Source: Rhodanobacter sp. LX-99
GTDB taxonomy: Bacteria > Pseudomonadota > Gammaproteobacteria > Xanthomonadales > Rhodanobacteraceae
Assembly (NCBI RefSeq): GCF_018599185.1
Contig: NZ_JAHFVL010000001.1
Coordinates: 2,108,001-2,172,000 of the forward strand
Length of the DNA: 64,000 bases
Reading direction: 5' to 3'
Below are positions 41,800 through 50,465 of this stretch, piece after piece. Position numbers and translations under genes: made by a program. Below the pieces are notes generated by a model. That model ran no database searches. It worked only from the letters and a program-made list of their open reading frames with translations, and had not been told where the DNA came from. Each line of letters starts with the position of its first letter. Position 1 is the stretch's first letter.

Positions 41800-43986
41800 G
41801 CCGGCCGCTGCCGGCGCCGCCGTCGAGCTGGCCGGTGCCAGTGCCGCGGCGGGTTCCGCCGGCAACGGTTCCACCGGCGTCGCATCGGCCGGGCGGCGTG
41901 CCAGCTGGCCGCGCTTGAACAGCTCGCTGGCGACCTGGTAGTAGGCGACCGCCTGGGCGATCTGCTCCTGGTTCTGCGGCGCGATCGGGGTAGCGTCGCC
42001 GCTGGCGTAGTCCGGCTTCATCTGCTCCAGCTTGCGTTGCGGCTCCAGCACGGTGAGCACGTCGTCATGCAGGTAGCCGAGCTTCTCGTAGGTGGCCGGG
42101 AACGCGCGCTCGCGGCCGGGTTCCAGCTGGAACAGGTCGTAGCCGAAGAAGCGCGAGCGGTAGCTGAAGTTGAGCAGGCCGAGCAGGGTCGGTGCGATGT
42201 CGACCTGTCCCATCAGGCGATCCACGCGCTGCGGCGGGATGTGCTTCGGCGCGTAGATCCACAGCGGCACGTGGTAGCGGTTCACCGGCACGCTGGTCTT
42301 GCCCGCGCTGGAGGCGCAGTGGTCGGCGGTGATCACGAACACGGTGTCGTCGAAGTACGACTTCTCCCGCGCGCGCTTGATGAAATCGCCGATCGACCAG
42401 TCGGTGTACGCCACCGCGCCCTGGCGGGTACCGTTGGCCTGCTTCACGCGGCCTTCCGGGAAGGTGAACGGCCGGTGGTTGGAGGTGGTCATGATGTGCA
42501 GGAAGAACGGCTTGCCTTCGGCGTGGATCTGATCCATCTGGCCCAGCGCCAGCGTGTAGAGGTCCTCGTCGGCAACGCCCCACACGTTCTCGCTGTGGAT
42601 CGTGGCGGTCTTCGGGATGTCGCGCCGGTCGACCGCGCGGTAGCCGTTGTGGCTGAAGAAATAGTTCATGTTGTCGAACTCGCCGTAGCCGCCGTAGACG
42701 AAGTCCGACTGGTAGCCGCGGTCGTTGAAGATGCCGGCCAGCGAGAACAGGTTCTCGTTGTTGTGCTCCTTCAACAGCGAGTCGCCGGGCGTGGGCGGCA
42801 CCGACAGCGACAGCGCTTCCAGCCCGCGCACGGTGCGCGTGCCGTTCGCGTACAGGTTGTCGAAGAACAGGCTCTGGCCGACCAGCGAATCGAGATACGG
42901 CGTGATGTGGTCCTGGTTGCCGAACGTGCCCAGGTAGTCGCCGGACAGGCTCTCCACGCTGATCAGCACCACGTTGAGGCGCTTCTCCGGGCCGACCCGG
43001 CGGATCGCGCGGGTGAGGTCGTGCGGGTCGTCGCTGACGTAGGTCGCTTCCGGCGTCTTCAGCATCTCGCGCACGCGGCGGAACGCCTCGTCGTCCGGCA
43101 GCGTGCGGTAGAACTTCGCGTAGTCGAGGTGGCTGCTGCGGAACGCGTTGAAGAACTGGTAGATGCCGTTGCCGGCCAGCTCGTTGACGTAGTTGTTGCC
43201 GGTGCGGTCCTTCATGCCGCCATTCACCGCGGCGACCGAAATGACCGTCAGCACCAGCCACAGCAGCGCCACCTTGCCGCGCTGCCAGAAGCGGCTGCCG
43301 TCGTCGCGCACGCGCAGGGCGCGCCGGCCGAGCGCGAACAGGACCAGAGCGACCACCGCCAGCAGGGCCAGCCAGCGGCCGATCGGATAGGACTCGCGGA
43401 TGTTGCCGATCACCTCGTTGGTGTAGACGAGGTAGTCCACCGCGATGAAGTTGAAGCGCACGCTGAACTCGTTCCAGAACACCAGCTCGGACGCCGCCAC
43501 GAACAGCAGTCCGTACAGCAGTACCAGCGCCAGCCCGTACAGCGCCCACTGGCCGGCGCGCGAAACGTAGGCGAAGGCCGGCAGCGGCAGCAGCAGCAGG
43601 AACGGTAGCACCAGCGGCCAGGTCATGCCCAGGTGGGCGCGGTAGTGCAGGTACAGCGCGGCTAGGCACAGCGCATACACCAGCGCCAGCGCCAGCAGCC
43701 AGGCCAGCCAGCGCGCCAGCCCTGACACCGTCGCGTGCCGCGTCGGCACGATCCACAGGAACAGCACCAGCGGCCACGCCACGTAGATGCAGGTGACCAG
43801 GTCGTAGCCCAGCCCCACGCCGAACGCGTACAGCAGGTTCAGCGGCGTGTGCGGCACCTCGCTGCCGGACATCACCAGCAGCACCACGCGGGTGGCGAAC
43901 GAGATCGCCAGGTAGGTGATCGCCAGCCACAGCAGCGGACGGAAACGTTGACGCAGGGGAGAGGTCGGGGTGAATGCACTCGACAC
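41776..43986 (-). CDS. LTA synthase-like membrane sulfatase/phosphoglycerol transferase
   Basis: A 736-residue protein: five N-terminal transmembrane helices (within residues ~10-235) and a large periplasmic alkaline-phosphatase-type domain. Active-site elements are LISVESLSGDYLG (metal Glu), ANGTRTVRGLEAL (nucleophile Thr), and ITADHCASSAGK (Asp-His metal ligands). Gram-negative members transfer phosphoglycerol or phosphoethanolamine to periplasmic glycans. The C-terminus is a Pro/Ala-rich tail (~40 residues). GTG 43986 follows GGAG (43993-43996, minus) with good spacing; TTG 44001 is an alternative. Its 3' end overlaps the VanZ-like gene by 24 bp. Confidence 0.85.
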   Translation of the reverse strand: MSSAFTPTSPLRQRFRPLLWLAITYLAISFATRVVLLVMSGSEVPHTPLNLLYAFGVGLGYDLVTCIYVAWPLVLFLWIVPTRHATVSGLARWLAWLLALALVYALCLAALYLHYRAHLGMTWPLVLPFLLLLPLPAFAYVSRAGQWALYGLALVLLYGLLFVAASELVFWNEFSVRFNFIAVDYLVYTNEVIGNIRESYPIGRWLALLAVVALVLFALGRRALRVRDDGSRFWQRGKVALLWLVLTVISVAAVNGGMKDRTGNNYVNELAGNGIYQFFNAFRSSHLDYAKFYRTLPDDEAFRRVREMLKTPEATYVSDDPHDLTRAIRRVGPEKRLNVVLISVESLSGDYLGTFGNQDHITPYLDSLVGQSLFFDNLYANGTRTVRGLEALSLSVPPTPGDSLLKEHNNENLFSLAGIFNDRGYQSDFVYGGYGEFDNMNYFFSHNGYRAVDRRDIPKTATIHSENVWGVADEDLYTLALGQMDQIHAEGKPFFLHIMTTSNHRPFTFPEGRVKQANGTRQGAVAYTDWSIGDFIKRAREKSYFDDTVFVITADHCASSAGKTSVPVNRYHVPLWIYAPKHIPPQRVDRLMGQVDIAPTLLGLLNFSYRSRFFGYDLFQLEPGRERAFPATYEKLGYLHDDVLTVLEPQRKLEQMKPDYASGDATPIAPQNQEQIAQAVAYYQVASELFKRGQLARRPADATPVEPLPAEPAAALAPASSTAAPAAAGSAPAPAH

Positions 43987-44067
43987 GGGCAACTCCAGCA
44001 AAAGGTGATCGGATGCCCGCGACGGGCTGAGGTCATCCGGGCTTTATACCGCGGATCCGCTTGGCTG

Positions 44068-44403
44068 AGAGCCTGTTCATGATCTCCAAGTGCCCCGCGT
44101 TGTCATCGAGTGGCCGCCAGGTGGTAGTGCGTGGCGCAGCGCCTGACTGGCCGTCAGAGCCTGCCCCTGCGAAGGCAGGGGCCAAGCCGCGCGCTGCCGC
44201 ATGGCGGCCACTCGATGGCAACCCGAAGGGCCGGGTCTGTTTGCCCGCATGCCGGCGTCATCACTCGGTCGTGGACGGACGTCCACTCCTCGCTCCTCAA
44301 AGCCGAGTCCATCCATGGACTCTCCCCGCGTGCCCTCGTTCTTCCTTGGCCTGCGCGCAAACAGCTCCCGGCGCGGGGTACTTGGAGATCATGAACAGGC
44401 TCT
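44068..44403. mobile_element. MITE-like element with 32-bp terminal inverted repeats
   Basis: Terminal arms 44068-44099 and 44372-44403 are inverted copies matching at 31 of 32 bases (outer end agagcctgttcatgatctcc). A nested inverted pair, 44104-44118 and 44203-44217 (catcgagtggccgcc and its complement), and a hairpin gcccctgc 44163-44170 / gcaggggc 44175-44182 lie inside. No transposase is encoded in the ~336 bp, and no clear target duplication is visible. The right end supplies the final AG of the cca stop codon. Confidence 0.75.
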
Positions 44404-45628
44404 AAGGATGAGTTTTCAGCGCGGCGATGGCGTGCATCCGCGCCGTTTCCATCGCCTGGCCTATCGCCGGGCCGGCCAGGCCACGGGCGACGAAGTCGGC
44501 GGACTCGACCGCGGCGGCGGCGGCGCGCGCCTCGCGCAGGTAATCCGCCTGCGGGTAAGCGTCGTGCTCGTGGCCGCGCCGGCCGCGCTTGTCCGCCTCG
44601 CAGGCCGCGAGGAAAAGCTCCAGCCGCGCCGGCCGGCGCAGGGCGTCCAATGCGCCCAGCAGCTTCAGCACCGTAGCCGGCTTCAGCTCGAACGCGCGGT
44701 GCACGTTCAGGTGTTCGCGGCAGACCAGCTCGGCCAGCGCGGCGTGTTCGGTCGGCACCTTCAGCCGCGCCGCCAGCGCGCGAAGCGGCGCCACGCCGCG
44801 ATGCTCGTGGCCGATGTGGCGCGGCAACTCATCGGCTGGCGTCAACGCCTTGCCGAGGTCGTGGGTCAGCGCGCAGAAACCCACCACGTCGTTGCCCGGC
44901 GCGAGCCGCGCCGCCGCGTCCAGCACCATCTCCACGTGCACGCCGGTGTCGATCTCCGGGTGGAACTCCGCGCGTTGCGGCACGCCGTACAGCGCGTCGA
45001 CTTCGGGAAACAGCACGGCCAGCGCGCCGCATTCGCGCAGCACGCGCAGAAACATGGACGGCTGCGGCTCGGCCAGCGCCTTGCGCGTTTCCGTCCACAC
45101 GCGCTCCGGCACCAGGTGGTCGACCTCGCCGTCGGCCACCATCTGCCGCATCAGCGCCATGGTTTCCGCGGCCACGCTGAAACCCAGCGGCGCAAAGCGC
45201 GCGGCGAAACGCGCCACCCGCAGCACCCGCACCGGATCCTCGACGAACGCCGGCGACACGTGGCGCAGCATGCGCGCCTCGATGTCGCGCACGCCACCGA
45301 ACGGATCGGTCAGCGCGCCGTGCTCGTCCTCGGCGATCGCGTTGATGGTGAGGTCGCGCCGGGCCAGGTCCTGCTCCAGCGTGACCGTCGGGTCGGCCTG
45401 GAACACGAAGCCGTGATAACCGCGCCCGCTCTTGCGCTCGGTGCGCGCCAGCGCGTACTCCTCGCTCGTCTGCGGGTGCAGGAACACCGGGAAATCCTTG
45501 CCCACCGGCTTGTAGCCCAGCGCCAGCAACTCCTCCGGCAATGCGCCGACCACCACGTGATCGTGGTCGACCACCGGGCGGTCCAACAGTTTGTCGCGGA
45601 CCGCGCCGCCGACCAGATAGATGTGCAT
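44402..45628 (-). CDS. cca: CCA-adding tRNA nucleotidyltransferase
   Basis: A 408-residue class II CCA enzyme of the multifunctional E. coli type. N-terminal [18 protein letters not shown], catalytic DHD ([10 protein letters not shown]), [12 protein letters not shown], the ERxxxE-like [13 protein letters not shown] motif, then an HD domain ([13 protein letters not shown]... [10 protein letters not shown]... EHRG) giving phosphohydrolase activity. It repairs and builds tRNA 3' CCA ends. Start 45628 matches the family N-terminus. The TAG stop straddles the end of the adjacent MITE-like element, so the last codons may have been altered by it; total length is close to the E. coli enzyme (412). 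Confidence 0.94.
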   Translation of the reverse strand: MHIYLVGGAVRDKLLDRPVVDHDHVVVGALPEELLALGYKPVGKDFPVFLHPQTSEEYALARTERKSGRGYHGFVFQADPTVTLEQDLARRDLTINAIAEDEHGALTDPFGGVRDIEARMLRHVSPAFVEDPVRVLRVARFAARFAPLGFSVAAETMALMRQMVADGEVDHLVPERVWTETRKALAEPQPSMFLRVLRECGALAVLFPEVDALYGVPQRAEFHPEIDTGVHVEMVLDAAARLAPGNDVVGFCALTHDLGKALTPADELPRHIGHEHRGVAPLRALAARLKVPTEHAALAELVCREHLNVHRAFELKPATVLKLLGALDALRRPARLELFLAACEADKRGRRGHEHDAYPQADYLREARAAAAAVESADFVARGLAGPAIGQAMETARMHAIAALKTHP

Positions 45629-45742
45629 GGGGGGATTCTGCCATGCGTGGCCGGGCTGGGATGGCATGGCGGCGCTTTATGCCGCCGCCCCGCTCACGTA
45701 AGCTGGCGATTGAAACCGACGGCAGGCAGGGGATCCTCGACC

Positions 45743-47332
45743 ATGGTGGCAAAGCAGGCTCATCCGCTGCTGCGGGACCGTGCCGCGGGTTTGTCGCCGG
45801 AGGCGGTGCAACTGCTCGAGGAAGCCAGCGGCGCGATGGCCGACGGCGAGCTGGATCGTGCCGAGGCAGCCCTGGCGGCGGTGCTGGCGCTGGCGCCCGA
45901 TGGCGTGGAGGCACTGCGCCTGTCGGGCCAGCTGCAGCAGTTGCGCGGCAACTACGCGCAGGCGGTGGCGATCCTGCGCCAGGCGCTGGCGAAGGATCCG
46001 CGCGATGCCCTGGTGCACATCAACCTGGGTGTTTCGCTGCAGGCCCAGGGCGAGAACGAGGCGGCCTTGTCGGCGCTGCAGCGGGCCTGCGAACTTGCGC
46101 CCGACTTTGCGCCGGCGTGGTTCAACCTGGGGCGGATGTTCCAGTTGCAGGGCCGGCCGGCCGGAGCGATCACCGCGCTGCATCGTGCGCTGGATATCGA
46201 TCCGGACCATATCGCGGCGCGGCTGGTGCTGGCCTCGGCGCAGACCGGCCTCGGCGCCGAGGCCCAGGCGGCCGCGAACTACCGCGAGGTGCTGCAGCGC
46301 CAGCCCGGCCATCCGGAAGCCTGGAGCGGCCTGGCCGGACTGGACACCGAGCGCTTCGGCAGGGACGACGTGGCCCAGCTGCAGCGCGCCTTGCAGATGC
46401 CGCAACCGGCACCGCTGGCGCGCATCCGGCTCGGCTTCGCACTGGCGCGTGCGCTGGAAGACCAGGCCGACTATCGCGCGGCCTTCCGTGCCTTGCGCAA
46501 GGCCAACGCATGGCGGCGCCGGCAGCTGAACTGGAACGCGGCGGCCATGCGGGCGCGCGCCGACGCCATGCTCGCGGCGTTCGCCGGGCCGCTGGCCGGT
46601 GCCGCGGATGCCGCGCTGGGCGAGCAGGTGATCTTCCTCATGGCGCTGCCGCACGCCGGTGCCGGGTTGACCCGGCAGATCCTTGCCGCGCACCCGTACG
46701 TGGGCGGCGTCGACGAGTCGCCCGACCTGCAGCGGGTGATCAGCGACGAATCGGCCCGGCGCGGACAGCCGCTGTTGCAGTGGATCGGCTCGGCCACGCC
46801 GGCGGACTGGGCGCGCCTGGGCCAGGACTACCTGGCGCGGACCGCGCATTGGCGCCGCGGCCTGCCGCGCTTCATCGATGCGAACCGGCTGAACGGGCGC
46901 GTGGTGGGCGTGGCGCTGGCGATGCTGCCGGGCGCACGGGTGGTGCACTGCCGGCGCGACGCCCTCGAAACCTGTTTCGCCTGCTACCGCCAGCTGTTCG
47001 TCAGCGGCCACGACTTCAGCTACGACCTGGACGACATCGTCAGCTACTGGCGCGACCATGAGCGGCTCGGCCGGCACTGGCAGCGGCTGTTCCCGCAGCG
47101 TTTCCTCGAATACGACCATGAGGCCTTGCTGGCCGATCCCGAGACCCAGGTGCGCCGGCTGCTGGCGTTCTGCGGGCTTGAATATGACCCGGCCTGCCTG
47201 GGCTTCCAGCACGAGCCGACGGAGGCGCGCACGGCACTGCGCACGCGCCAGCCCTGGTTGCGCGAGCCGGCCCTGGCCGCGCGCTACGGCGCCGAGCTGG
47301 ATCGCTTGCGGCTGCTGTTGGGCGTGCGCTGA
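45743..47332 (+). CDS. TPR-repeat sulfotransferase-family protein
   Basis: A 529-residue protein. Residues ~20-250 hold about six tetratricopeptide repeats (YAQAVAILRQALAKDPRDALVHINLGVSLQAQGENEAALSALQRA region), and residues ~295-525 a sulfotransferase fold (VIFLMALPHAGAGLTRQILAAHPYVGGVDESPDL; ARVVHCRRDALETCFACYRQLFVSGHDFSYDLDDIVSYW; FLEYDHEALLADPETQVRRLLAFCGLEYDP). The PAPS 5'-phosphosulfate loop is degenerate (LPHAGAGLTRQIL against the usual PRSGTTLL), so activity is uncertain; the 3'-phosphate region RDALETCFACYRQ looks normal. An open frame extends far upstream, but ATG 45743 begins the first coherent domain. Confidence 0.82.
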   Translation: MVAKQAHPLLRDRAAGLSPEAVQLLEEASGAMADGELDRAEAALAAVLALAPDGVEALRLSGQLQQLRGNYAQAVAILRQALAKDPRDALVHINLGVSLQAQGENEAALSALQRACELAPDFAPAWFNLGRMFQLQGRPAGAITALHRALDIDPDHIAARLVLASAQTGLGAEAQAAANYREVLQRQPGHPEAWSGLAGLDTERFGRDDVAQLQRALQMPQPAPLARIRLGFALARALEDQADYRAAFRALRKANAWRRRQLNWNAAAMRARADAMLAAFAGPLAGAADAALGEQVIFLMALPHAGAGLTRQILAAHPYVGGVDESPDLQRVISDESARRGQPLLQWIGSATPADWARLGQDYLARTAHWRRGLPRFIDANRLNGRVVGVALAMLPGARVVHCRRDALETCFACYRQLFVSGHDFSYDLDDIVSYWRDHERLGRHWQRLFPQRFLEYDHEALLADPETQVRRLLAFCGLEYDPACLGFQHEPTEARTALRTRQPWLREPALAARYGAELDRLRLLLGVR

Positions 47333-47344
47333 TCCGCGCGGTGC

Positions 47345-48283
47345 TCAGCGTCGCGGCGAACGTGCCGCGGCCAGCCGGCGGTGCCGCGGCGGTTCGCCGA
47401 GCAGCACCGGCAGCCACGGCGTGAACGGTTGCGGCACGATGCCGAGCGCGGCGTAGCCGTCGAGCTTGCCGACCGAATCGGTGCGCAGCGAACGGAAGTT
47501 GTCCAGCGAAAAAGGCTTGCCGGGCAGCAGCTCGGCGAACTGCGCCTGCAGCCGGCCGAGGCTGTCGGGCAGCGCGACGATCGGCGTGCGCAGGCCGGCG
47601 GCGGCGCGGATCTTGCGCACGATCTCGCCCAGCGTGAGCACCTCGGGGCCGTACAGTTCGAAGCTGCGCCGCTGGCCCAGCGTCGCGTGATCGACGCAGC
47701 GGGCGATCGCTTCGGCCACGTCGCCGACCCAGGTGGGCGCCATCCGCGCCTGCGCGCGCGCCAGCGGCAGCGCAGGCATCTGCCGCAGCAGCTTGGCGAA
47801 GCGGCTGACCAGGCCGTCGCCGGGGCCGAAGATCACGCTGGGCTGGTAGATCGTCCAGTCCAGCGCGGACGCCCTGACCAGCGCCTCGGCTTCGCCGCGG
47901 GTCTTCAGGTACTGCGACAGGCCCTGGCCGGCCTTCAGCGAGCTCATCTGATGCAGGCGACCGACGTCGCTGGCGTGGCACGCGGCGATCAGCCGGCGCG
48001 CCAGTTCCACGTGCGCGCGCTGGAACGTGTGCCGGCCGCGCGGGTTGAGGATGCCGACCAGGTTGATCACCGCGTCGGCGCCGGCCAGCTGCCGGCGCAG
48101 CACGTCGTCGTCGTAGATGTCGGCATTGCGCACGCTGACCGTGGGCAGCACGCCGAACTCGCGGTGCTGCTCGCGGTTGCGGCTGAGCAGCACGATGCGG
48201 TGGCCGTCGGCGGCCAGGCGCGGCACCAGGTGGCTGCCGACGAAACCGGTGCCGCCGAGGATGACGAGTTGCTGTGCGCTCAT
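47345..48283 (-). CDS. NDUFA9-like NAD(P)-binding atypical SDR
   Basis: A 312-residue extended/atypical short-chain dehydrogenase. N-terminal nucleotide fold LVILGGTGFVGSHLVPRLAADGHRIVLLSRN; then NLVGILNPRGRHTFQRAHVELARRLIAAC, LHQMSSLKAG, SQYLKTRGEAEALVRASALDWTIYQPSVIFGPGDGLVSRFAKLLR, PTWVGDVAEAI. This is the NDUFA9/UbiX-neighbour class often placed in complex I-related or quinone metabolism, function unproven. Start 48283 follows AAGAGGG; six further codons upstream are open. It is transcribed after slt with 18 bp between. Confidence 0.85.
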   Translation of the reverse strand: MSAQQLVILGGTGFVGSHLVPRLAADGHRIVLLSRNREQHREFGVLPTVSVRNADIYDDDVLRRQLAGADAVINLVGILNPRGRHTFQRAHVELARRLIAACHASDVGRLHQMSSLKAGQGLSQYLKTRGEAEALVRASALDWTIYQPSVIFGPGDGLVSRFAKLLRQMPALPLARAQARMAPTWVGDVAEAIARCVDHATLGQRRSFELYGPEVLTLGEIVRKIRAAAGLRTPIVALPDSLGRLQAQFAELLPGKPFSLDNFRSLRTDSVGKLDGYAALGIVPQPFTPWLPVLLGEPPRHRRLAAARSPRR

Positions 48284-48301
48284 GCGAAGGCCCTCTTGCA
48301 C

Positions 48302-50341
48302 TCAGGGCGTGGCGGACGCCGCACTGACCGCTGCCGCCGGCGCGACGGCCGGCGAACAAGCGACCGCACGCCGCGCCGTCGCGGCGGTCGGCAGTGCATA
48401 CGACTGGCCGATCGGGCCCATGCGGGTGGCCAGCGGCACCACCGTGTCGCCGCTCAGGCGCCAATCGTAGATCACGCTGAACGCCATTACCCGCGCCACG
48501 TACTCGCGGGTTTCCCGGTACGGGATGGTGGCGACGAACAGGTCCGGCGCCAGTGTGCCGCGCATGGCCAGCCATTGGTCGACCTTGTTCGGGCCGGCGT
48601 TGTAGGCGGCGCTGGCCAGCCACGGCGAACCGTTGAAGCGCGCGGCCATCTGCGCCAGGTAGCGCGTGCCCAGCGCGATGTTGGTGATCGGGTCGTACAG
48701 CGTGTCGCCGCCGCCCCAGTCGAGCCCGTTGCGCTTCGCCACCAGCGCGGCGGTGGCCGGCAGCAGCTGCATCAGGCCGCGCGCGTCGGCGCCGGACTGC
48801 GCATCGCTCATCCAGGCGCTTTCCGCGCGCAGGATGCCGTAGGCCCAGGCCGGCTCGACCCCGGCCTGTTCGGCCTGCGGCACCAGTCCGTCCTGGCTGG
48901 CCAGCGGGAAGCGCAGGTCGTACAGCCGCAGTGCGTCGCCGCTGCTCATGGTGAACACGGCACGGTCGTACCAGCCGCGGCGGTTGGCCATGTCGGCGGC
49001 AATTCGTTGAGTGGCCGGGTCGGCATCCTGCAGTGCGCGCGTCCATTCGCGCCGCGCCAGCTTCGGCAGGTCCACCGCGTACAGCTCGAACGCGCGCAGC
49101 AGGCCGGGGTTGGCCAGCAGGGCCTGTTCGCGCTGCGGGTCGTCGGCCAGGGTCAGCGGGCAGATCGCGTACGGCTGGTCGAGCCGGTCGGCGGACAGGA
49201 AGCCGAAGAAGGTGGGCTTGTCGGCCTGGGCCTCGAACAGCTGGCGGGCCTCGTCGTCATGGCCCAGCGCGGCCAGCGCGCGGGCGCGGAAGTACTGCCA
49301 TTCGCCGTCCTGCCGCTGGCTGGCGGGCATCGCGTCGATGCCGGCCAGCACCGCGCTCCAGTCCTGCTGCGCCAGTGCCGCGCGCACCCGCCATTCGCGG
49401 GTGCCGTCGGTCTGCGCGGCGGCGGGCAGGGCGATCAGCCGGGCCAGTGCGCCGTCGTCGAAATCGGTGGCGTGGTACAGCGCCAGGGTCTGCAGGACCC
49501 GGTTGCGTTGTGCTTCGCTGAAACGGAAGCGTGATTGCAGTTTCTGCCAGGCGGCATCGGCGCTGCTGGCCTGGCGCCGGGCCAGCCGGGTCAGCGCCAG
49601 CGTGGCGGCTTGCCGCTGGCGCGTGCCGTCGGGCCAGTCGGAGGCGGCCGCCAGCGCGGCGGCCGGATCGCGCAGCGCCAGTAGCAGTTGCTGCGCGGTG
49701 GCACGTTCGGCTGGCGGCACCCAGGCGACGAGGTTGGCGATGGTGCCGGCCTGGCCGGCATCGGCGGCGCGGTCGATCCGCGTCCACAGGCGCGCATCGG
49801 TCAGCAGGCCCTGGTTGTGCGCGGCGGCAAGCACCGGGTCGCAGGCGTCGGGCAGGTTCGGCTTGGCCCACAAGGCGGCCAGGTCGTGCTCGAAATCCAG
49901 CGTGCCGCCGCCGGCCAGGCGCGCCTGCAAGGCGTCGCAGGCCAGCGTGTCGCCGAGGCCGGGCTGGTACAGCGCGAGGAACGTGCCCCAGTCCTGCCGG
50001 CGCGCCAGTTCCCGCAGGAATGCGCGGCGCAGGTCGGCGGCGGGAATCCAGTCCGGATATTGCGCGAGATACGACTCCACGCTGGCGCGGTCGATCTGCT
50101 GGATGTCGTGTTGCAGCGCCGCGGCCTGCAGGTACGGATACAGCGGGTAGTCGCGCAGGCCGCTGGCCAGGCTGCGCCAGCCGTCGCCGCCTTGCTGGGC
50201 GGCGGCATAGGCCTGTTTGAAAGCGGCGCGCTGGGCAGCGTCGGGTTCGGCGGCGTGCGCCATCGCACTGGCCAGCAGCCAGCCGGCGGCCAACAGCAGC
50301 CAGGCCAGCGGAACACGCCGCGATGAAGCGGAAACAGACAT
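48302..50341 (-). CDS. slt: Soluble lytic murein transglycosylase (Slt70 type)
   Basis: A 679-residue exported muramidase. Signal peptide VPLAWLLLAAGWLLASAMAHAA; a long alpha-superhelical U/L-domain (to about 480); then the goose-lysozyme-like catalytic domain with Glu507 in ILRAESAW, SGADARGLMQLLP, YDPITNIALGTRYLAQM and AYNAGPNKVDQWL. It cleaves the MurNAc-GlcNAc bond with 1,6-anhydro ring formation in the periplasm. The last ~45 residues are an Ala-rich tail absent from E. coli Slt (645 residues). Divergent from the GH17 gene. Confidence 0.93.
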   Translation of the reverse strand: MSVSASSRRVPLAWLLLAAGWLLASAMAHAAEPDAAQRAAFKQAYAAAQQGGDGWRSLASGLRDYPLYPYLQAAALQHDIQQIDRASVESYLAQYPDWIPAADLRRAFLRELARRQDWGTFLALYQPGLGDTLACDALQARLAGGGTLDFEHDLAALWAKPNLPDACDPVLAAAHNQGLLTDARLWTRIDRAADAGQAGTIANLVAWVPPAERATAQQLLLALRDPAAALAAASDWPDGTRQRQAATLALTRLARRQASSADAAWQKLQSRFRFSEAQRNRVLQTLALYHATDFDDGALARLIALPAAAQTDGTREWRVRAALAQQDWSAVLAGIDAMPASQRQDGEWQYFRARALAALGHDDEARQLFEAQADKPTFFGFLSADRLDQPYAICPLTLADDPQREQALLANPGLLRAFELYAVDLPKLARREWTRALQDADPATQRIAADMANRRGWYDRAVFTMSSGDALRLYDLRFPLASQDGLVPQAEQAGVEPAWAYGILRAESAWMSDAQSGADARGLMQLLPATAALVAKRNGLDWGGGDTLYDPITNIALGTRYLAQMAARFNGSPWLASAAYNAGPNKVDQWLAMRGTLAPDLFVATIPYRETREYVARVMAFSVIYDWRLSGDTVVPLATRMGPIGQSYALPTAATARRAVACSPAVAPAAAVSAASATP

Positions 50342-50465
50342 GGGAACTCCTGCAATGGATCACTGGCAGTGTAGTCGATGCTTCCGGCCGGCTTGTCGCG
50401 ATTCGGTGAGTGCGGACGCGCCTGCTAAGCTGGCACGCTTCATCTTCAGCATCTCCGGGATCGGC

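Noticed and set aside
44201..45742. Upstream extension of the TPR-sulfotransferase frame back to 44201
   Set aside because: The extension lies antisense to cca and inside the MITE-like element; its residues do not form any domain. ATG 45743 is the first plausible start.
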